A stretch of DNA of 64,000 nt from Brevundimonas intermedia (GTDB lineage: Bacteria > Pseudomonadota > Alphaproteobacteria > Caulobacterales > Caulobacteraceae): contig NZ_SPVH01000006.1 of the NCBI RefSeq assembly GCF_004614235.1, positions 1,054,001-1,118,000 of the forward strand, given 5' to 3'. The notes beneath the pieces were generated by a model. It saw nothing but the letters and a program-made list of their open reading frames with translations, made no database searches and was not told the DNA's origin. Positions 32,720 through 40,989 of this stretch are shown piece by piece. A program made the translations under genes and the position numbers. The number at the start of each line of letters is the position of its first letter. Position 1 is the stretch's first letter.

Positions 32720-34492
32720 TTAACGACCGTCGGGATCGTCGCACCGAATCTCGGGCGTCGCCTGCAGTTTCTGACCACCGACGATCAGGTCCGGCAGGGC
32801 GGCTGGCGCCGTGGTCACGCCTGTCGAAAGGCCTCCGTCCAGAGCCTCGGCATTGCGGCTGCATGCGGCCTGATACTGCCCGACCTTGCGCCACTGCCCG
32901 TCGTCACCCCTCTGCTCGAACGCCAGGACCGTTCGCGCCATCGCCACCAGCAAGTCTTCTCGGCCGTCGCCGTTCAGATCCAGCGTCCGCACCGTGCAGG
33001 GACTGGCCACGGAGCAGCCGAACAGGACATCGGCCTGGCTTTCGATCTGCGTTTGGAAGCTGGCGGGAATGGTCTGACCTGCAACGGCTTGCAGACGAAC
33101 GGCCGCCGCGCGATCCCGACGCGCCTTGGGCGTGTCGCCGGACCGGTAGGTTCTGGCCTTGGCCGCGCGGGCCAGGCGCGCGGTCTCGGCGTCGCTGGAT
33201 CGCGTCAAAGTCTCCAGCGCGGCTGCCCCGACCTTGCCGCTCTCGAATCTCAGGAAATCATAGTCGAAGTCCCGCGCCGAGACCGCGCCGCGCTCCAGTC
33301 GCGCGATCTGGTCCTTCACGGACATCCGGGCGGGATCGGCCAGGGGGCTGAACAGGGCCAGGATGACCAGCACCGACAGGACGGCGGCGACGACATTGGT
33401 CCGCTCCAGCGGCTTCATCCAGCCGCCCGGCTTCGCCGCCGCCAGCAGATAGCCCGCGCCATAGACCGCCCCGACCAAGGCGCAGGCGGCGGCGATGATC
33501 CGGTCCGGCGTCAGGCCGTGCTGGCCGATCCGCAGGCCCAGTCCCCACAGGGCCAGGATGACCAGGGGCGCGATCAGCACCGAGGCGACACGCACGCCGT
33601 ATTTCAGCACCACCGGCGGCACATTGTCGGGCCGCCCGTCCTGATAGGCCGTGTTGATCAGCACGATCAGGGCGGCGGCGGCCGACAGCACCAGGGCCGT
33701 GGCGCTGCGCGTCTCCCACAGGCCGTCCAGGCCGGTGAACGGCAGGGCCGCCAGGAAACCGCCGACCAGCACGGTGATCACCAACAGCAGCCAGGACAGC
33801 AGCATCAGGGCCACGGTCCGCACGCCCCGGATCAAGCCGTCGCGCACATCGGTCAACTGGACCGCCGTGGCGAAGATCAGGACCGTGACGGGGATGGAAA
33901 ACCAGGCTTCGCCCAGGATGTCCTGCAGGAAGCTGAGACCGATCATCTTGAACAGGGCCGCGCCCAGATGCAGCAGCACCCAGAAGGCGCCGGTGAACCC
34001 CAGCGACAGGGCCAGTTGTACGCCCGCCTTCCAGGCCACGTCGAAATACTCGGAATAGTCGACGATCCAGCGCCGTTCACGGATCGCCGGAACGATCAGG
34101 TGATGGGCGATGAACAGGGCCGCCGCGCCGAACGCCAGGACCGGGAGGCTGAGGAAGGGCGGCTCGTCGTGCGGCGCCAGCACCTGACGCGCCACGTCGT
34201 GCGCGCCCAGCAAGGCCAGAACCACCGCGGCGGCGCCTGTCCACAGCGCCAGGGCCAACGGCTTGATCCGCCCCGCCGCCGCCAGCACGACCACGGGACC
34301 ATAACCCGTCGCCAGGGCCAGGGCGCCGAACAGGGCCGGCTGGGTCGCGGGCCAGGCATGACTGTCCGCCGCCAGATACAGCAGATACAGCGCCAAGCCC
34401 TGAACCAGGCCGGTCGCCAACCGAATCGCGAACAGGCCGGACGCCCCGCCCAGGCCTGTGCGGCCGGTGTCTTGATGCGTCGTCTCGGTCAT
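32720..34492 (-). CDS. DUF4153 membrane protein with calcium-like loop in soluble tail
   Basis: A 590-residue protein with about ten to twelve membrane helices in residues 20-400, matching the DUF4153 family (EYFDVAWKAGVQLALSLGFT, VLLHLGAALFKMIGL, ALPFTGLDGLWETRSATAL). The last 180 residues are soluble and contain RTLDLNGDGREDLLVAMA, a DxNxDGxxD loop as in FG-GAP/VCBS-type repeats. Many DUF4153 members end soon after the helices, so this tail is notable. Function is unknown; the N-terminus is Thr/Gly-rich. The gene is divergent from the M3 peptidase. Confidence 0.82.
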   Translation of the reverse strand: MTETTHQDTGRTGLGGASGLFAIRLATGLVQGLALYLLYLAADSHAWPATQPALFGALALATGYGPVVVLAAAGRIKPLALALWTGAAAVVLALLGAHDVARQVLAPHDEPPFLSLPVLAFGAAALFIAHHLIVPAIRERRWIVDYSEYFDVAWKAGVQLALSLGFTGAFWVLLHLGAALFKMIGLSFLQDILGEAWFSIPVTVLIFATAVQLTDVRDGLIRGVRTVALMLLSWLLLVITVLVGGFLAALPFTGLDGLWETRSATALVLSAAAALIVLINTAYQDGRPDNVPPVVLKYGVRVASVLIAPLVILALWGLGLRIGQHGLTPDRIIAAACALVGAVYGAGYLLAAAKPGGWMKPLERTNVVAAVLSVLVILALFSPLADPARMSVKDQIARLERGAVSARDFDYDFLRFESGKVGAAALETLTRSSDAETARLARAAKARTYRSGDTPKARRDRAAAVRLQAVAGQTIPASFQTQIESQADVLFGCSVASPCTVRTLDLNGDGREDLLVAMARTVLAFEQRGDDGQWRKVGQYQAACSRNAEALDGGLSTGVTTAPAALPDLIVGGQKLQATPEIRCDDPDGR

Positions 34493-34589
34493 TCACGTGT
34501 CTCCAAAATGCAGGATCGCACGGCCGGCGCCGTCGAGAAAGCGTGACGGAAGGTTGCGACTGTCGTCTGACATCCCCAGAACAGGGGGC

Positions 34590-36383
34590 ATGAACGCTCC
34601 TTTCAAGACGCCCAGCACCGACGCCCCGCTGTGGGACCTGACCGATCTCTATGCGTCGCGCGACGACGCCAAGGTCGCCGCCGACCTGGAAAAGGCGCGG
34701 GGGCTGGTGGATTCGCTGAACGGCCTGAAGGGAAAGCTGGCCGCCGAACAGGACGCCGCCGGCCTGGGCGCCGTGCTGGACCGGGCGATTCATCTGTATG
34801 AACAGGCGTCGGACGTGCTGGGCGCGCTGGGCGCCTACGCCTTCCTGTCGGCCTCGACGGCGCGCGACGATGCGACGGCCCAGGGGTTCGAGGCGGATGT
34901 GCGCGAGAAGATCACCGCCATCGCCACCCCCACCGTCTGGCTGACGCTGGAGATCAATCAGATCGACGACGCGGCGCTTGAGGCCGCCCTGACCGCCCAT
35001 GCCGGTGCGGCGCGCTGGCGGCCGTGGCTGCGGCGGGTGCGGGCGATGAAGCCGCACGAGCTGTCGTCCGAGCTGGAGACCTTCATCGCCGAGCGCGGGC
35101 CGATCACCGCTCAATGGCCGCGCCTGTTCGATGAGCAGCTGGCCGCCCTGCGTGCGAAAGCGGGCAGCGAGAGCCTGACCCTGGCCGAAGCCTTGAACCG
35201 CCTTTCCGACGCCAAGCCTGCGCGTCGCAAGGCCGCCGCCGAGGGCTTGTCGGAGGCCCTGGCCGCCCGCGCCCCGACCCTGGCCTTGGTGCTGAACACG
35301 GTCGCCGCTGACAAGGCGATGGAGGATCGCTGGCGCGGTTTCAAACGTCCAGCCGACAGCCGTCACCTGGGCAATGAGGTGGACGGCGAGGCCGTGGACG
35401 CCATGGCCGAGGCCGTCGCCGCCGCCTATCCGCGCCTGTCGCACCGCTATTATGCGCTGAAGGCCAAGGCGATGGGCAAGGCGCGGCTGGATCACTGGGA
35501 CCGCAACGCCCCCATCGAGACCACTGCGCCGCGCGCCTTCACCTGGACGCAAGGGCGAGAGATCGTGCTGGACAGCTTCTCGGACCTGGGCGGCGACTTC
35601 GCCGACCGTGCGGGCGGCTTCTTCGACAAGCCATGGATCGACGGTCGGGCGCGGGCGGGCAAACAGTCTGGCGCCTACGCCCACCCCGTCACCGCCGACC
35701 GCCACCCCTATGTTTTCCTGAACTGGATGGGCGAGCGGCGCGATGTCCTGACGCTGGCGCACGAGCTGGGTCACGGCGTCCACCAGACGCTGGCGGCCGA
35801 TCAGGGCACGCTTCTGGCCGACACCCCCCTGACCCTGGCCGAGACCGCTTCGATCTTCGCCGAAGGTCTGACCTTCGACCGTCTGCTGGCGACGGCGCCC
35901 AAGTCCGAGCAGCGCGGCCTTCTGGCCGGCCGGATCGAGGACGGGCTGAACACCGTCGTGCGCCAGATCGCCTTCCACCGGTTCGAGACCCGTTTCCATG
36001 ACGAACGTCTGCAGGGCGAGGTGTCGCAGCAGCGCATCAACCAGCTCTGGCTGGAGGAAATGGCCGCCGCGCTGGGGCCGTCGGTCAAGCTGAATCCCGG
36101 CTATGAACACTGGTGGGCCTACGTCAGCCACTTCGTTCATTCGCCGTTCTACGTCTACGCCTACGCCTTCGGCGATCTGCTGGTCGCGGCCCTGATGGAG
36201 GCGCGGCGCAAGGATCCGACAGGGTTCACGCCCTTGTATCGAGAGCTGTTGGCCGGCGGCGGATCGCGAACCTATGTCGAGGCGCTGAAGCCGTTCGGCC
36301 TGGACCCGCGCGACCCGGCCTTCTGGAGCGTGGGATGCCAGAGGCTGGAGCGTCTGGTGGATCAGTTCGAAGCGCTGGCCTGA
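34590..36383 (+). CDS. M3 family oligoendopeptidase
   Basis: A 597-residue zinc oligopeptidase of the PepF/M3 group. The catalytic site is TLAHELGHGVHQTLAADQG, with His391, Glu392 and His395; the third ligand Glu lies in TLAETASIFAEGL about 25 residues later. The N-terminal half is the helical substrate-channel domain starting LWDLTDLYASRDD. Members cleave short peptides in the cytoplasm. The ATG at 34590 (MNAPFKTPSTDAP) follows AGGGGG; an upstream TTG at 34497 would add a tail with no family similarity. Confidence 0.93.
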   Translation: MNAPFKTPSTDAPLWDLTDLYASRDDAKVAADLEKARGLVDSLNGLKGKLAAEQDAAGLGAVLDRAIHLYEQASDVLGALGAYAFLSASTARDDATAQGFEADVREKITAIATPTVWLTLEINQIDDAALEAALTAHAGAARWRPWLRRVRAMKPHELSSELETFIAERGPITAQWPRLFDEQLAALRAKAGSESLTLAEALNRLSDAKPARRKAAAEGLSEALAARAPTLALVLNTVAADKAMEDRWRGFKRPADSRHLGNEVDGEAVDAMAEAVAAAYPRLSHRYYALKAKAMGKARLDHWDRNAPIETTAPRAFTWTQGREIVLDSFSDLGGDFADRAGGFFDKPWIDGRARAGKQSGAYAHPVTADRHPYVFLNWMGERRDVLTLAHELGHGVHQTLAADQGTLLADTPLTLAETASIFAEGLTFDRLLATAPKSEQRGLLAGRIEDGLNTVVRQIAFHRFETRFHDERLQGEVSQQRINQLWLEEMAAALGPSVKLNPGYEHWWAYVSHFVHSPFYVYAYAFGDLLVAALMEARRKDPTGFTPLYRELLAGGGSRTYVEALKPFGLDPRDPAFWSVGCQRLERLVDQFEALA

Positions 36384-36461
36384 AACGATAGGCTGACTGC
36401 GGGCTTGAGCGGGGCGGGCGCCTCGGTGTAAGTCCGCCATAACGACGAGGGGATACAACGC

Positions 36462-36734
36462 ATGGCCGACCTGCACGACACCGCCAACGCACCTGCCGAT
36501 GCTGATGCGCAAGCCTATCTGCACGGCCATATGGAAGTGCGCGAGCAGGTTTCGACCTACCGCCTGTTCCTGAACCTGGCCAAGTGGGGCAGCCTGGCGA
36601 TCGCCGTCCTGCTGCTGTTCCTGACCCTGTGGTTCCATCCGGGCGGCAGCTTCATCGCCGCCGTCATCGGCGCGGTCGTTCTGGGCGGCGCCGGCTTCGT
36701 GGCGCTGAAGTCCAAGCCGGACGCCGCGCACTGA
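36462..36734 (+). CDS. aa3-type cytochrome c oxidase subunit IV-like protein
   Basis: A 90-residue protein with the bacterial aa3 oxidase subunit IV pattern: a short soluble part, HMEVREQVSTYRLFLNLAKW, and one or two membrane helices (SLAIAVLLLFLTLWFHPGGS and IAAVIGAVVLGGAGFVAL). Such subunits bind the main oxidase. The oxidase genes are not nearby; instead the transhydrogenase operon begins 139 bases downstream. Placement beside pntAA suggests a respiratory or redox control link but is not proof of co-function. Confidence 0.82.
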   Translation: MADLHDTANAPADADAQAYLHGHMEVREQVSTYRLFLNLAKWGSLAIAVLLLFLTLWFHPGGSFIAAVIGAVVLGGAGFVALKSKPDAAH

Positions 36735-36873
36735 TCCCCTCATCGGTTGCGCGATTTCCCGCAGCGGTGGTCTGAAATCACGCGACCTCGCCAAGCTTTG
36801 GCATAACCGTGCTTTGACGGCTTGCGCCGGAACGGCCTAACCTTCGTTCAACGAAAAGAACGAGGGGATTCGC

Positions 36874-38007
36874 TTGGCCGTCGCTATCGCCGTCACGAGA
36901 GAACGCCGCGAAGGCGAGACGCGCTGCGCCGTCACGCCCGAAACCGTCAAGAAGCTGATCGCCCTGGGCGCGACCGTCACGGTCGAGGCCGGGACCGGCC
37001 TGGGCTCCTCCATTCCCGACGCGGACTACGCCGCCGCCGGCGCCACGATGAAGCCGGACACTCGCGCCGTGCTGGAAGACGCGGACGTCGTGCTGAAGGT
37101 GCGCGGCCCCACGGCCCAGGAGACCAGCGCCTTGAAGTCCGGCGCCATCGTCATCGCCATGCTGGACGCCTGGCGCGACAAGGCTACGGTCGAGGCCCTT
37201 ACCGGCGCGAACGCCACCGCCTTCGCCATGGAATTCGTGCCCCGCATCACCCGCGCCCAGGTCATGGACGTGCTGTCGTCCCAGGCGAACCTGGCCGGAT
37301 ACCGGGCGGTGATCGAAGCGGCCTACGCCTTCGGCAAGGGTTTCCCGATGATGATGACGGCGGCCGGCACGGTCGCCCCGGCAAAGGTCTTCATCATGGG
37401 CGTCGGCGTCGCCGGGCTTCAGGCCATCGCCACCGCGCGGCGCCTGGGCGCGGTCGTCACCGCCACCGACGTCCGCCCCGCCACCAAGGAACAGGTCGAG
37501 AGCCTGGGCGCCAAATTCCTGGCCGTCGAGGACGAGGAGTTCAAGAACGCCCAGACCGCCGGCGGCTACGCCAAGCCCATGTCGCCCGAATACCAGGCCA
37601 AACAGGCCGATCTGACCGCGACGCACGTAGTCAAGCAGGACATCGTCATCACCACCGCCCTGATCCCCGGCCGCGCCGCGCCGGTGCTGCTGACCGCCGC
37701 CCATGTCGCCTCAATGAAGCCGGGCTCGGTCATCATCGACCTGGCGGTCGAGGCGGGCGGCAATGTCGAGGGCTCGAAACTGAACGAGGTCGTGACCACG
37801 GCGAACGGCGTCACCATCGTCGGCTGGGCCAACCTGCCCGGCCGCATCGCCGCCGACGCCAGCGCCCTCTACGCCCGCAACCTGTCGGCCTTCGTCGGCC
37901 TGATGATCAAGGATGGCGTGCTGGCGGTCGATCTGGAGGACGAGATCCTGAAGGCGTCGTTGGTCACGAACGCTGGGGCCGTTGTGCATGAAGGGGTGAG
38001 GGGATGA
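36874..38007 (+). CDS. pntAA: NAD(P) transhydrogenase subunit alpha, part 1
   Basis: A 377-residue NAD(H)-binding domain I of proton-translocating transhydrogenase. It starts at TTG (MAVAIAVTRERREGETRCAV) with GAGGGG eight bases upstream. Family motifs are TPETVKKLIALGATV, the RQD-type strand (GYRAVIEAAYAFGKGFPMMM) and GVGVAGLQAIATARRLGAVV, the dinucleotide fold. The alpha subunit is split, as usual in alphaproteobacteria, with the membrane part in pntAB. The stop overlaps the next gene by 4 bases (ATGA). Confidence 0.95.
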   Translation: MAVAIAVTRERREGETRCAVTPETVKKLIALGATVTVEAGTGLGSSIPDADYAAAGATMKPDTRAVLEDADVVLKVRGPTAQETSALKSGAIVIAMLDAWRDKATVEALTGANATAFAMEFVPRITRAQVMDVLSSQANLAGYRAVIEAAYAFGKGFPMMMTAAGTVAPAKVFIMGVGVAGLQAIATARRLGAVVTATDVRPATKEQVESLGAKFLAVEDEEFKNAQTAGGYAKPMSPEYQAKQADLTATHVVKQDIVITTALIPGRAAPVLLTAAHVASMKPGSVIIDLAVEAGGNVEGSKLNEVVTTANGVTIVGWANLPGRIAADASALYARNLSAFVGLMIKDGVLAVDLEDEILKASLVTNAGAVVHEGVRG

Positions 38008-38429
38008 AGCTGCCTCGATGGATCGGCGCCGGCGTTACGATCTTGCTCGTTGCCATGCCTGCCTACAGTTTCTGGGAGCGGTGGACGACTTTCAGAAGCA
38101 AGCAGCCCGAAGTCTCTGCATGGGCGTTCGCCGGTGAAGAAGGGCTGGCGTGGGGAATCGCCCTCGCGATAGGGGCGGGATTGATGCTGGCCTTTGCGCT
38201 AAATCAGAATTTTGATCGGATGACCAAGCCCCATCTGGCCAAGATGCTCCCCTTTCTGGTCGCGGGCCTGGGCTTAGCGGTGGCGGCGACGGCGTTACTC
38301 ATCTGGGTTGGATCGGCATGGGCGCCGCTCTCCGTCGCAGCCGCTATCGGACTTGCGGTTTATGCGGCGAAGGCTGCCGGGCTAGAGCCCAAGCAGACGC
38401 CTGACAATCTACCTCGCGTGGAAGGCTGA
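38004..38429 (+). CDS. Membrane protein inserted in the pnt operon, hypothetical
   Basis: A 141-residue protein with three to four membrane helices (LPRWIGAGVTILLVAMPAYS, GIALAIGAGLMLAFALNQNF, LPFLVAGLGLAVAATALLIW, VAAAIGLAVYAAKAAG). I recognise no family. It sits between pntAA and pntAB with a 4-base overlap upstream and 2 bases downstream, so it must be co-expressed with the transhydrogenase. Base composition is lower in G+C than its neighbours: 38161-38220 has 32 G/C of 60 bases, whereas 38581-38640 in pntAB has 46 of 60. This suggests later insertion. Confidence 0.65.
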   Translation: MKLPRWIGAGVTILLVAMPAYSFWERWTTFRSKQPEVSAWAFAGEEGLAWGIALAIGAGLMLAFALNQNFDRMTKPHLAKMLPFLVAGLGLAVAATALLIWVGSAWAPLSVAAAIGLAVYAAKAAGLEPKQTPDNLPRVEG

Positions 38430-38431
38430 CC

Positions 38432-38791
38432 ATGGAACACGTCGATCCCACCGTCTTCCGCCTGGCCATCTTCGTGCTGGCGATCTTCGTCGGCTATTAT
38501 GTCGTCTGGAGCGTGACGCCGGCCTTGCACACGCCGTTGATGGCCGTGACCAACGCCATTTCCAGCGTCATCATCGTCGGCGGCCTGATCGCGGCGGCGG
38601 CCGTGTCGGGCGACGTGACCGGCCCCAATGCCTGGATCGCCAAGGGGGCGGGCGTGCTGGCCGTGACCCTGGCCAGCGTCAACATCTTCGGCGGCTTCAT
38701 GGTCACCCGGCGGATGCTGGCCATGTACAAGAAGAAGGAGCGGCCGGCGCCCAAGGCCGCGCCTGATGCGTCGTCCGGGGCGTCTTCGTGA
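38432..38791 (+). CDS. pntAB: NAD(P) transhydrogenase subunit alpha, part 2
   Basis: A 119-residue membrane part of the alpha subunit (domain II N-terminal helices). It contains VFRLAIFVLAIFVGYYVVWS, VTPALHTPLMAVTNAISSVI and ASVNIFGGFMVTRRMLAMYK, the normal PntAB pattern; the Ser/Ala-rich tail is slightly extended. With PntB it forms the proton channel. It ends in a GTGA overlap with the next small gene. Confidence 0.95.
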   Translation: MEHVDPTVFRLAIFVLAIFVGYYVVWSVTPALHTPLMAVTNAISSVIIVGGLIAAAAVSGDVTGPNAWIAKGAGVLAVTLASVNIFGGFMVTRRMLAMYKKKERPAPKAAPDASSGASS

Positions 38792-39054
38792 CGGACGCCG
38801 CGCAGATCGCCATCACCGGCTCCTGGGTCGCCACCGCCGTCGGTTTCGGCCTGTGGCTGTACGGCTGGTTCGGGACCAAGATCCCGATCAAGCGCCAGCG
38901 ACTGCACGACTGCGGCATCGCGCTTGTGTTTTCGGCCATTCTGGTCCGGGTCGTGACCCAGGACCGGCCGCTGGGCGTCTTCGAATGGGCCCTGTTCTTC
39001 ATCGGCCCGTTGTTCATCGCCGCCGCCCTGTGGCGGCTGGCGCGCACGTCTTGA
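38788..39054 (+). CDS. Small membrane protein of pnt operon, hypothetical
   Basis: An 88-residue protein beginning at GTG, overlapping the pntAB stop. Three hydrophobic segments are visible (ITGSWVATAVGFGLWLYGWF, GIALVFSAILVRVV, FEWALFFIGPLFIAAALWRL). The segment KIPIKRQRLHDCG is a cytoplasmic basic loop. It is coupled between pntAB and pntB. I recognise no family; a role in assembly or regulation of transhydrogenase is only an inference from position. Confidence 0.65.
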   Translation: MTDAAQIAITGSWVATAVGFGLWLYGWFGTKIPIKRQRLHDCGIALVFSAILVRVVTQDRPLGVFEWALFFIGPLFIAAALWRLARTS

Positions 39055-39067
39055 GGAGAGGGGCGTG

Positions 39068-40489
39068 ATGAACGCATCGCTGGCCGCAGTGGCCTATCTG
39101 GTTTCCGGCGTCCTGTTCATCCTGTCGCTGCGGGGGCTGTCCAGCCCCGAGACCAGCCGTCAGGGCAACACCTTCGGCATGATCGGCATGGCCCTGGCCA
39201 TCGGCGTGACCTTGCTGACACTGGGCACGACGGGCGCGCTGGACACCGTCACCCTTGCCCTGATCGCGGGTGGGGTCATCGTCGGCGGCGGGACCGGCGC
39301 CCTGATCGCCAAGCGGGTCGCCATGACCGACATGCCGCAACTGGTCGCCGCCTTCCACAGCCTGGTCGGCATGGCCGCCTGCCTGGTCGCCATCGGCGCC
39401 GTCTATGCGCCAGAGGCCTTCGGCATCCTGTCAGACGACGGGACGGGCATCAAAACCCTGTCGATCATCGAGCTGAGCCTGGGCGTCGCCATCGGGGCCA
39501 TCACCTTCACCGGCTCGGTCATCGCCTTCGCCAAGCTGAACGGCAACATGTCGGGTGCGCCGATCATCCTGCCGGCGCGGCACCTGATCAATGTGGGCCT
39601 GGCGCTGGGACTGGTGCTGCTGATCGGCATTCTGATCGGCACCAACGGCGCGGCGACCTGGGCCTTCTGGGGCGTCTTCCTGATCGCCCTGGTGCTAGGC
39701 GCGACCCTGATCATCCCCATCGGCGGCGCCGACATGCCCGTCGTGGTGTCGATGCTGAACTCCTATTCCGGCTGGGCGGCGGCGGCCCTGGGCTTCACGC
39801 TGGAGAACATCGCCCTGATCATCACCGGCGCCCTGGTCGGGTCGTCGGGTGCGATCCTGAGCTACATCATGTGCAAGGGCATGAACCGCAGCTTCATCAG
39901 CGTCATCCTGGGCGGTTTCGGCGGCGCGGACGCCGCAGCTGGTCCCGCCGGCGCCAAGGAGACGCGGCCGGTCAAACAGGGCTCGGCCGAGGACGCCGCC
40001 TTCATCATGAAGAACGCGTCCAAGGTCATCATCGTGCCCGGCTACGGCATGGCGGTGGCCCAGGCCCAGCATGCCCTGCGCGAAATGGCCGACAAGCTGA
40101 AGGAAGAAGGGGTCGAGGTGAAATACGCCATCCACCCCGTCGCCGGCCGCATGCCGGGCCATATGAACGTGCTGCTGGCCGAGGCCAACGTCCCCTATGA
40201 CGAGGTGTTCGAGCTGGAGGACATCAACGCCGAGTTCGCCACTGCCGACGTCGCCTTCGTCATCGGCGCCAACGACGTCACCAACCCCGCTGCCAAGACC
40301 GACCCCACCAGCGCCATCTACGGCATGCCGATCCTGGACGTTGAAAAGGCCGGCACCGTCCTGTTCATCAAGCGCGGCATGGGCTCGGGCTATGCGGGGG
40401 TGGAGAACGAGCTGTTCTTCCGCGACAACACCATGATGCTGTTCGCCGACGCCAAGAAGATGGTCGAGGGGATCGTGAAGGGGCTGTGA
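39068..40489 (+). CDS. pntB: NAD(P) transhydrogenase subunit beta
   Basis: A 473-residue subunit with about nine membrane helices and a C-terminal NADP(H)-binding domain III. Visible features are SFHSLVGMAA-like (here AAFHSLVGMAACLVAIG), GGADMPVVVSMLNSYSGWAA, and domain III with VIIVPGYGMAVAQAQHALRE, HPVAGRMPGHMNVLLAEANV and FVIGANDVTNPAAKTDPTSA. I chose the ATG at 39068 following GAGGAGAGG; a GTG one codon earlier is possible. Its stop overlaps the next gene's GTG by 4 bases. Confidence 0.96.
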   Translation: MNASLAAVAYLVSGVLFILSLRGLSSPETSRQGNTFGMIGMALAIGVTLLTLGTTGALDTVTLALIAGGVIVGGGTGALIAKRVAMTDMPQLVAAFHSLVGMAACLVAIGAVYAPEAFGILSDDGTGIKTLSIIELSLGVAIGAITFTGSVIAFAKLNGNMSGAPIILPARHLINVGLALGLVLLIGILIGTNGAATWAFWGVFLIALVLGATLIIPIGGADMPVVVSMLNSYSGWAAAALGFTLENIALIITGALVGSSGAILSYIMCKGMNRSFISVILGGFGGADAAAGPAGAKETRPVKQGSAEDAAFIMKNASKVIIVPGYGMAVAQAQHALREMADKLKEEGVEVKYAIHPVAGRMPGHMNVLLAEANVPYDEVFELEDINAEFATADVAFVIGANDVTNPAAKTDPTSAIYGMPILDVEKAGTVLFIKRGMGSGYAGVENELFFRDNTMMLFADAKKMVEGIVKGL

Positions 40490-40914
40490 CACAGCGTTTT
40501 GCTTTGCTCGTCGGCCTGTCCGGTCTCATGGGCCTGTCGGCGTGTTCGGCGATGATGACCTTCACCCTCGCAGGCGGATTGGACCGCCCCGAGGTGACGT
40601 TCGACGGCGGGCGAAAGGCCTGTATCAGTGAACTGATCGTCTATGAGGCCAACGACGCAGCGGCGCCCCTCTGGTCGATCGAAGCCGAGGGGCGGCGGTG
40701 CGTGATGTTGCGCCACGTCGTCTATGGCCAAACGCCTCTCGGCTTCTCGGTCTTGACGCCTGCCGCGTCCCTGCGACCGGATGGCGTCTACGAAGCCGTC
40801 GGCGGCGGATCGACGACCCATCCTTTGTCGAAGATCCCGTGGAGAGGCTATGCGCGCTTCCATTTTCGCGACGGCCAGTGGCGAATCGTGGAGACCGAGG
40901 CAGAGGTGCCATAG
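40486..40914 (+). CDS. Putative lipoprotein, hypothetical
   Basis: A 142-residue protein starting at GTG in a GTGA overlap with pntB. The signal MTQRFALLVGLSGLMGLSAC ends in a lipobox (LSAC), so it is likely lipid-anchored. The mature part has two Cys (KACISE and RRCVMLRH) and beta-rich repeats. I recognise no family. Coupling to pntB implies expression with the transhydrogenase operon, but function is unknown. Confidence 0.65.
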   Translation: MTQRFALLVGLSGLMGLSACSAMMTFTLAGGLDRPEVTFDGGRKACISELIVYEANDAAAPLWSIEAEGRRCVMLRHVVYGQTPLGFSVLTPAASLRPDGVYEAVGGGSTTHPLSKIPWRGYARFHFRDGQWRIVETEAEVP

Positions 40915-40989
40915 GGGCGGTCGCAGGGGCGCCTAGACCCTTGCATCAGCCCACTATCGCAGCGCTTCCAGACCCGTTATCACGCGCTC

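Noticed and set aside
34077..36794. A 905-codon open frame on the minus strand
   Set aside because: It lies antisense to the M3 peptidase and part of the DUF4153 gene. The translation is a low-complexity Gly/Gln/Arg mix with no domain, as expected for a shadow frame in GC-rich DNA.
38099..38112. A 14-base match (CAAGCAGCCCGAAG) to the palindromic repeat family
   Set aside because: Only one arm matches, no hairpin follows, and the bases encode ordinary codons in the pnt-operon membrane gene. Probably chance.
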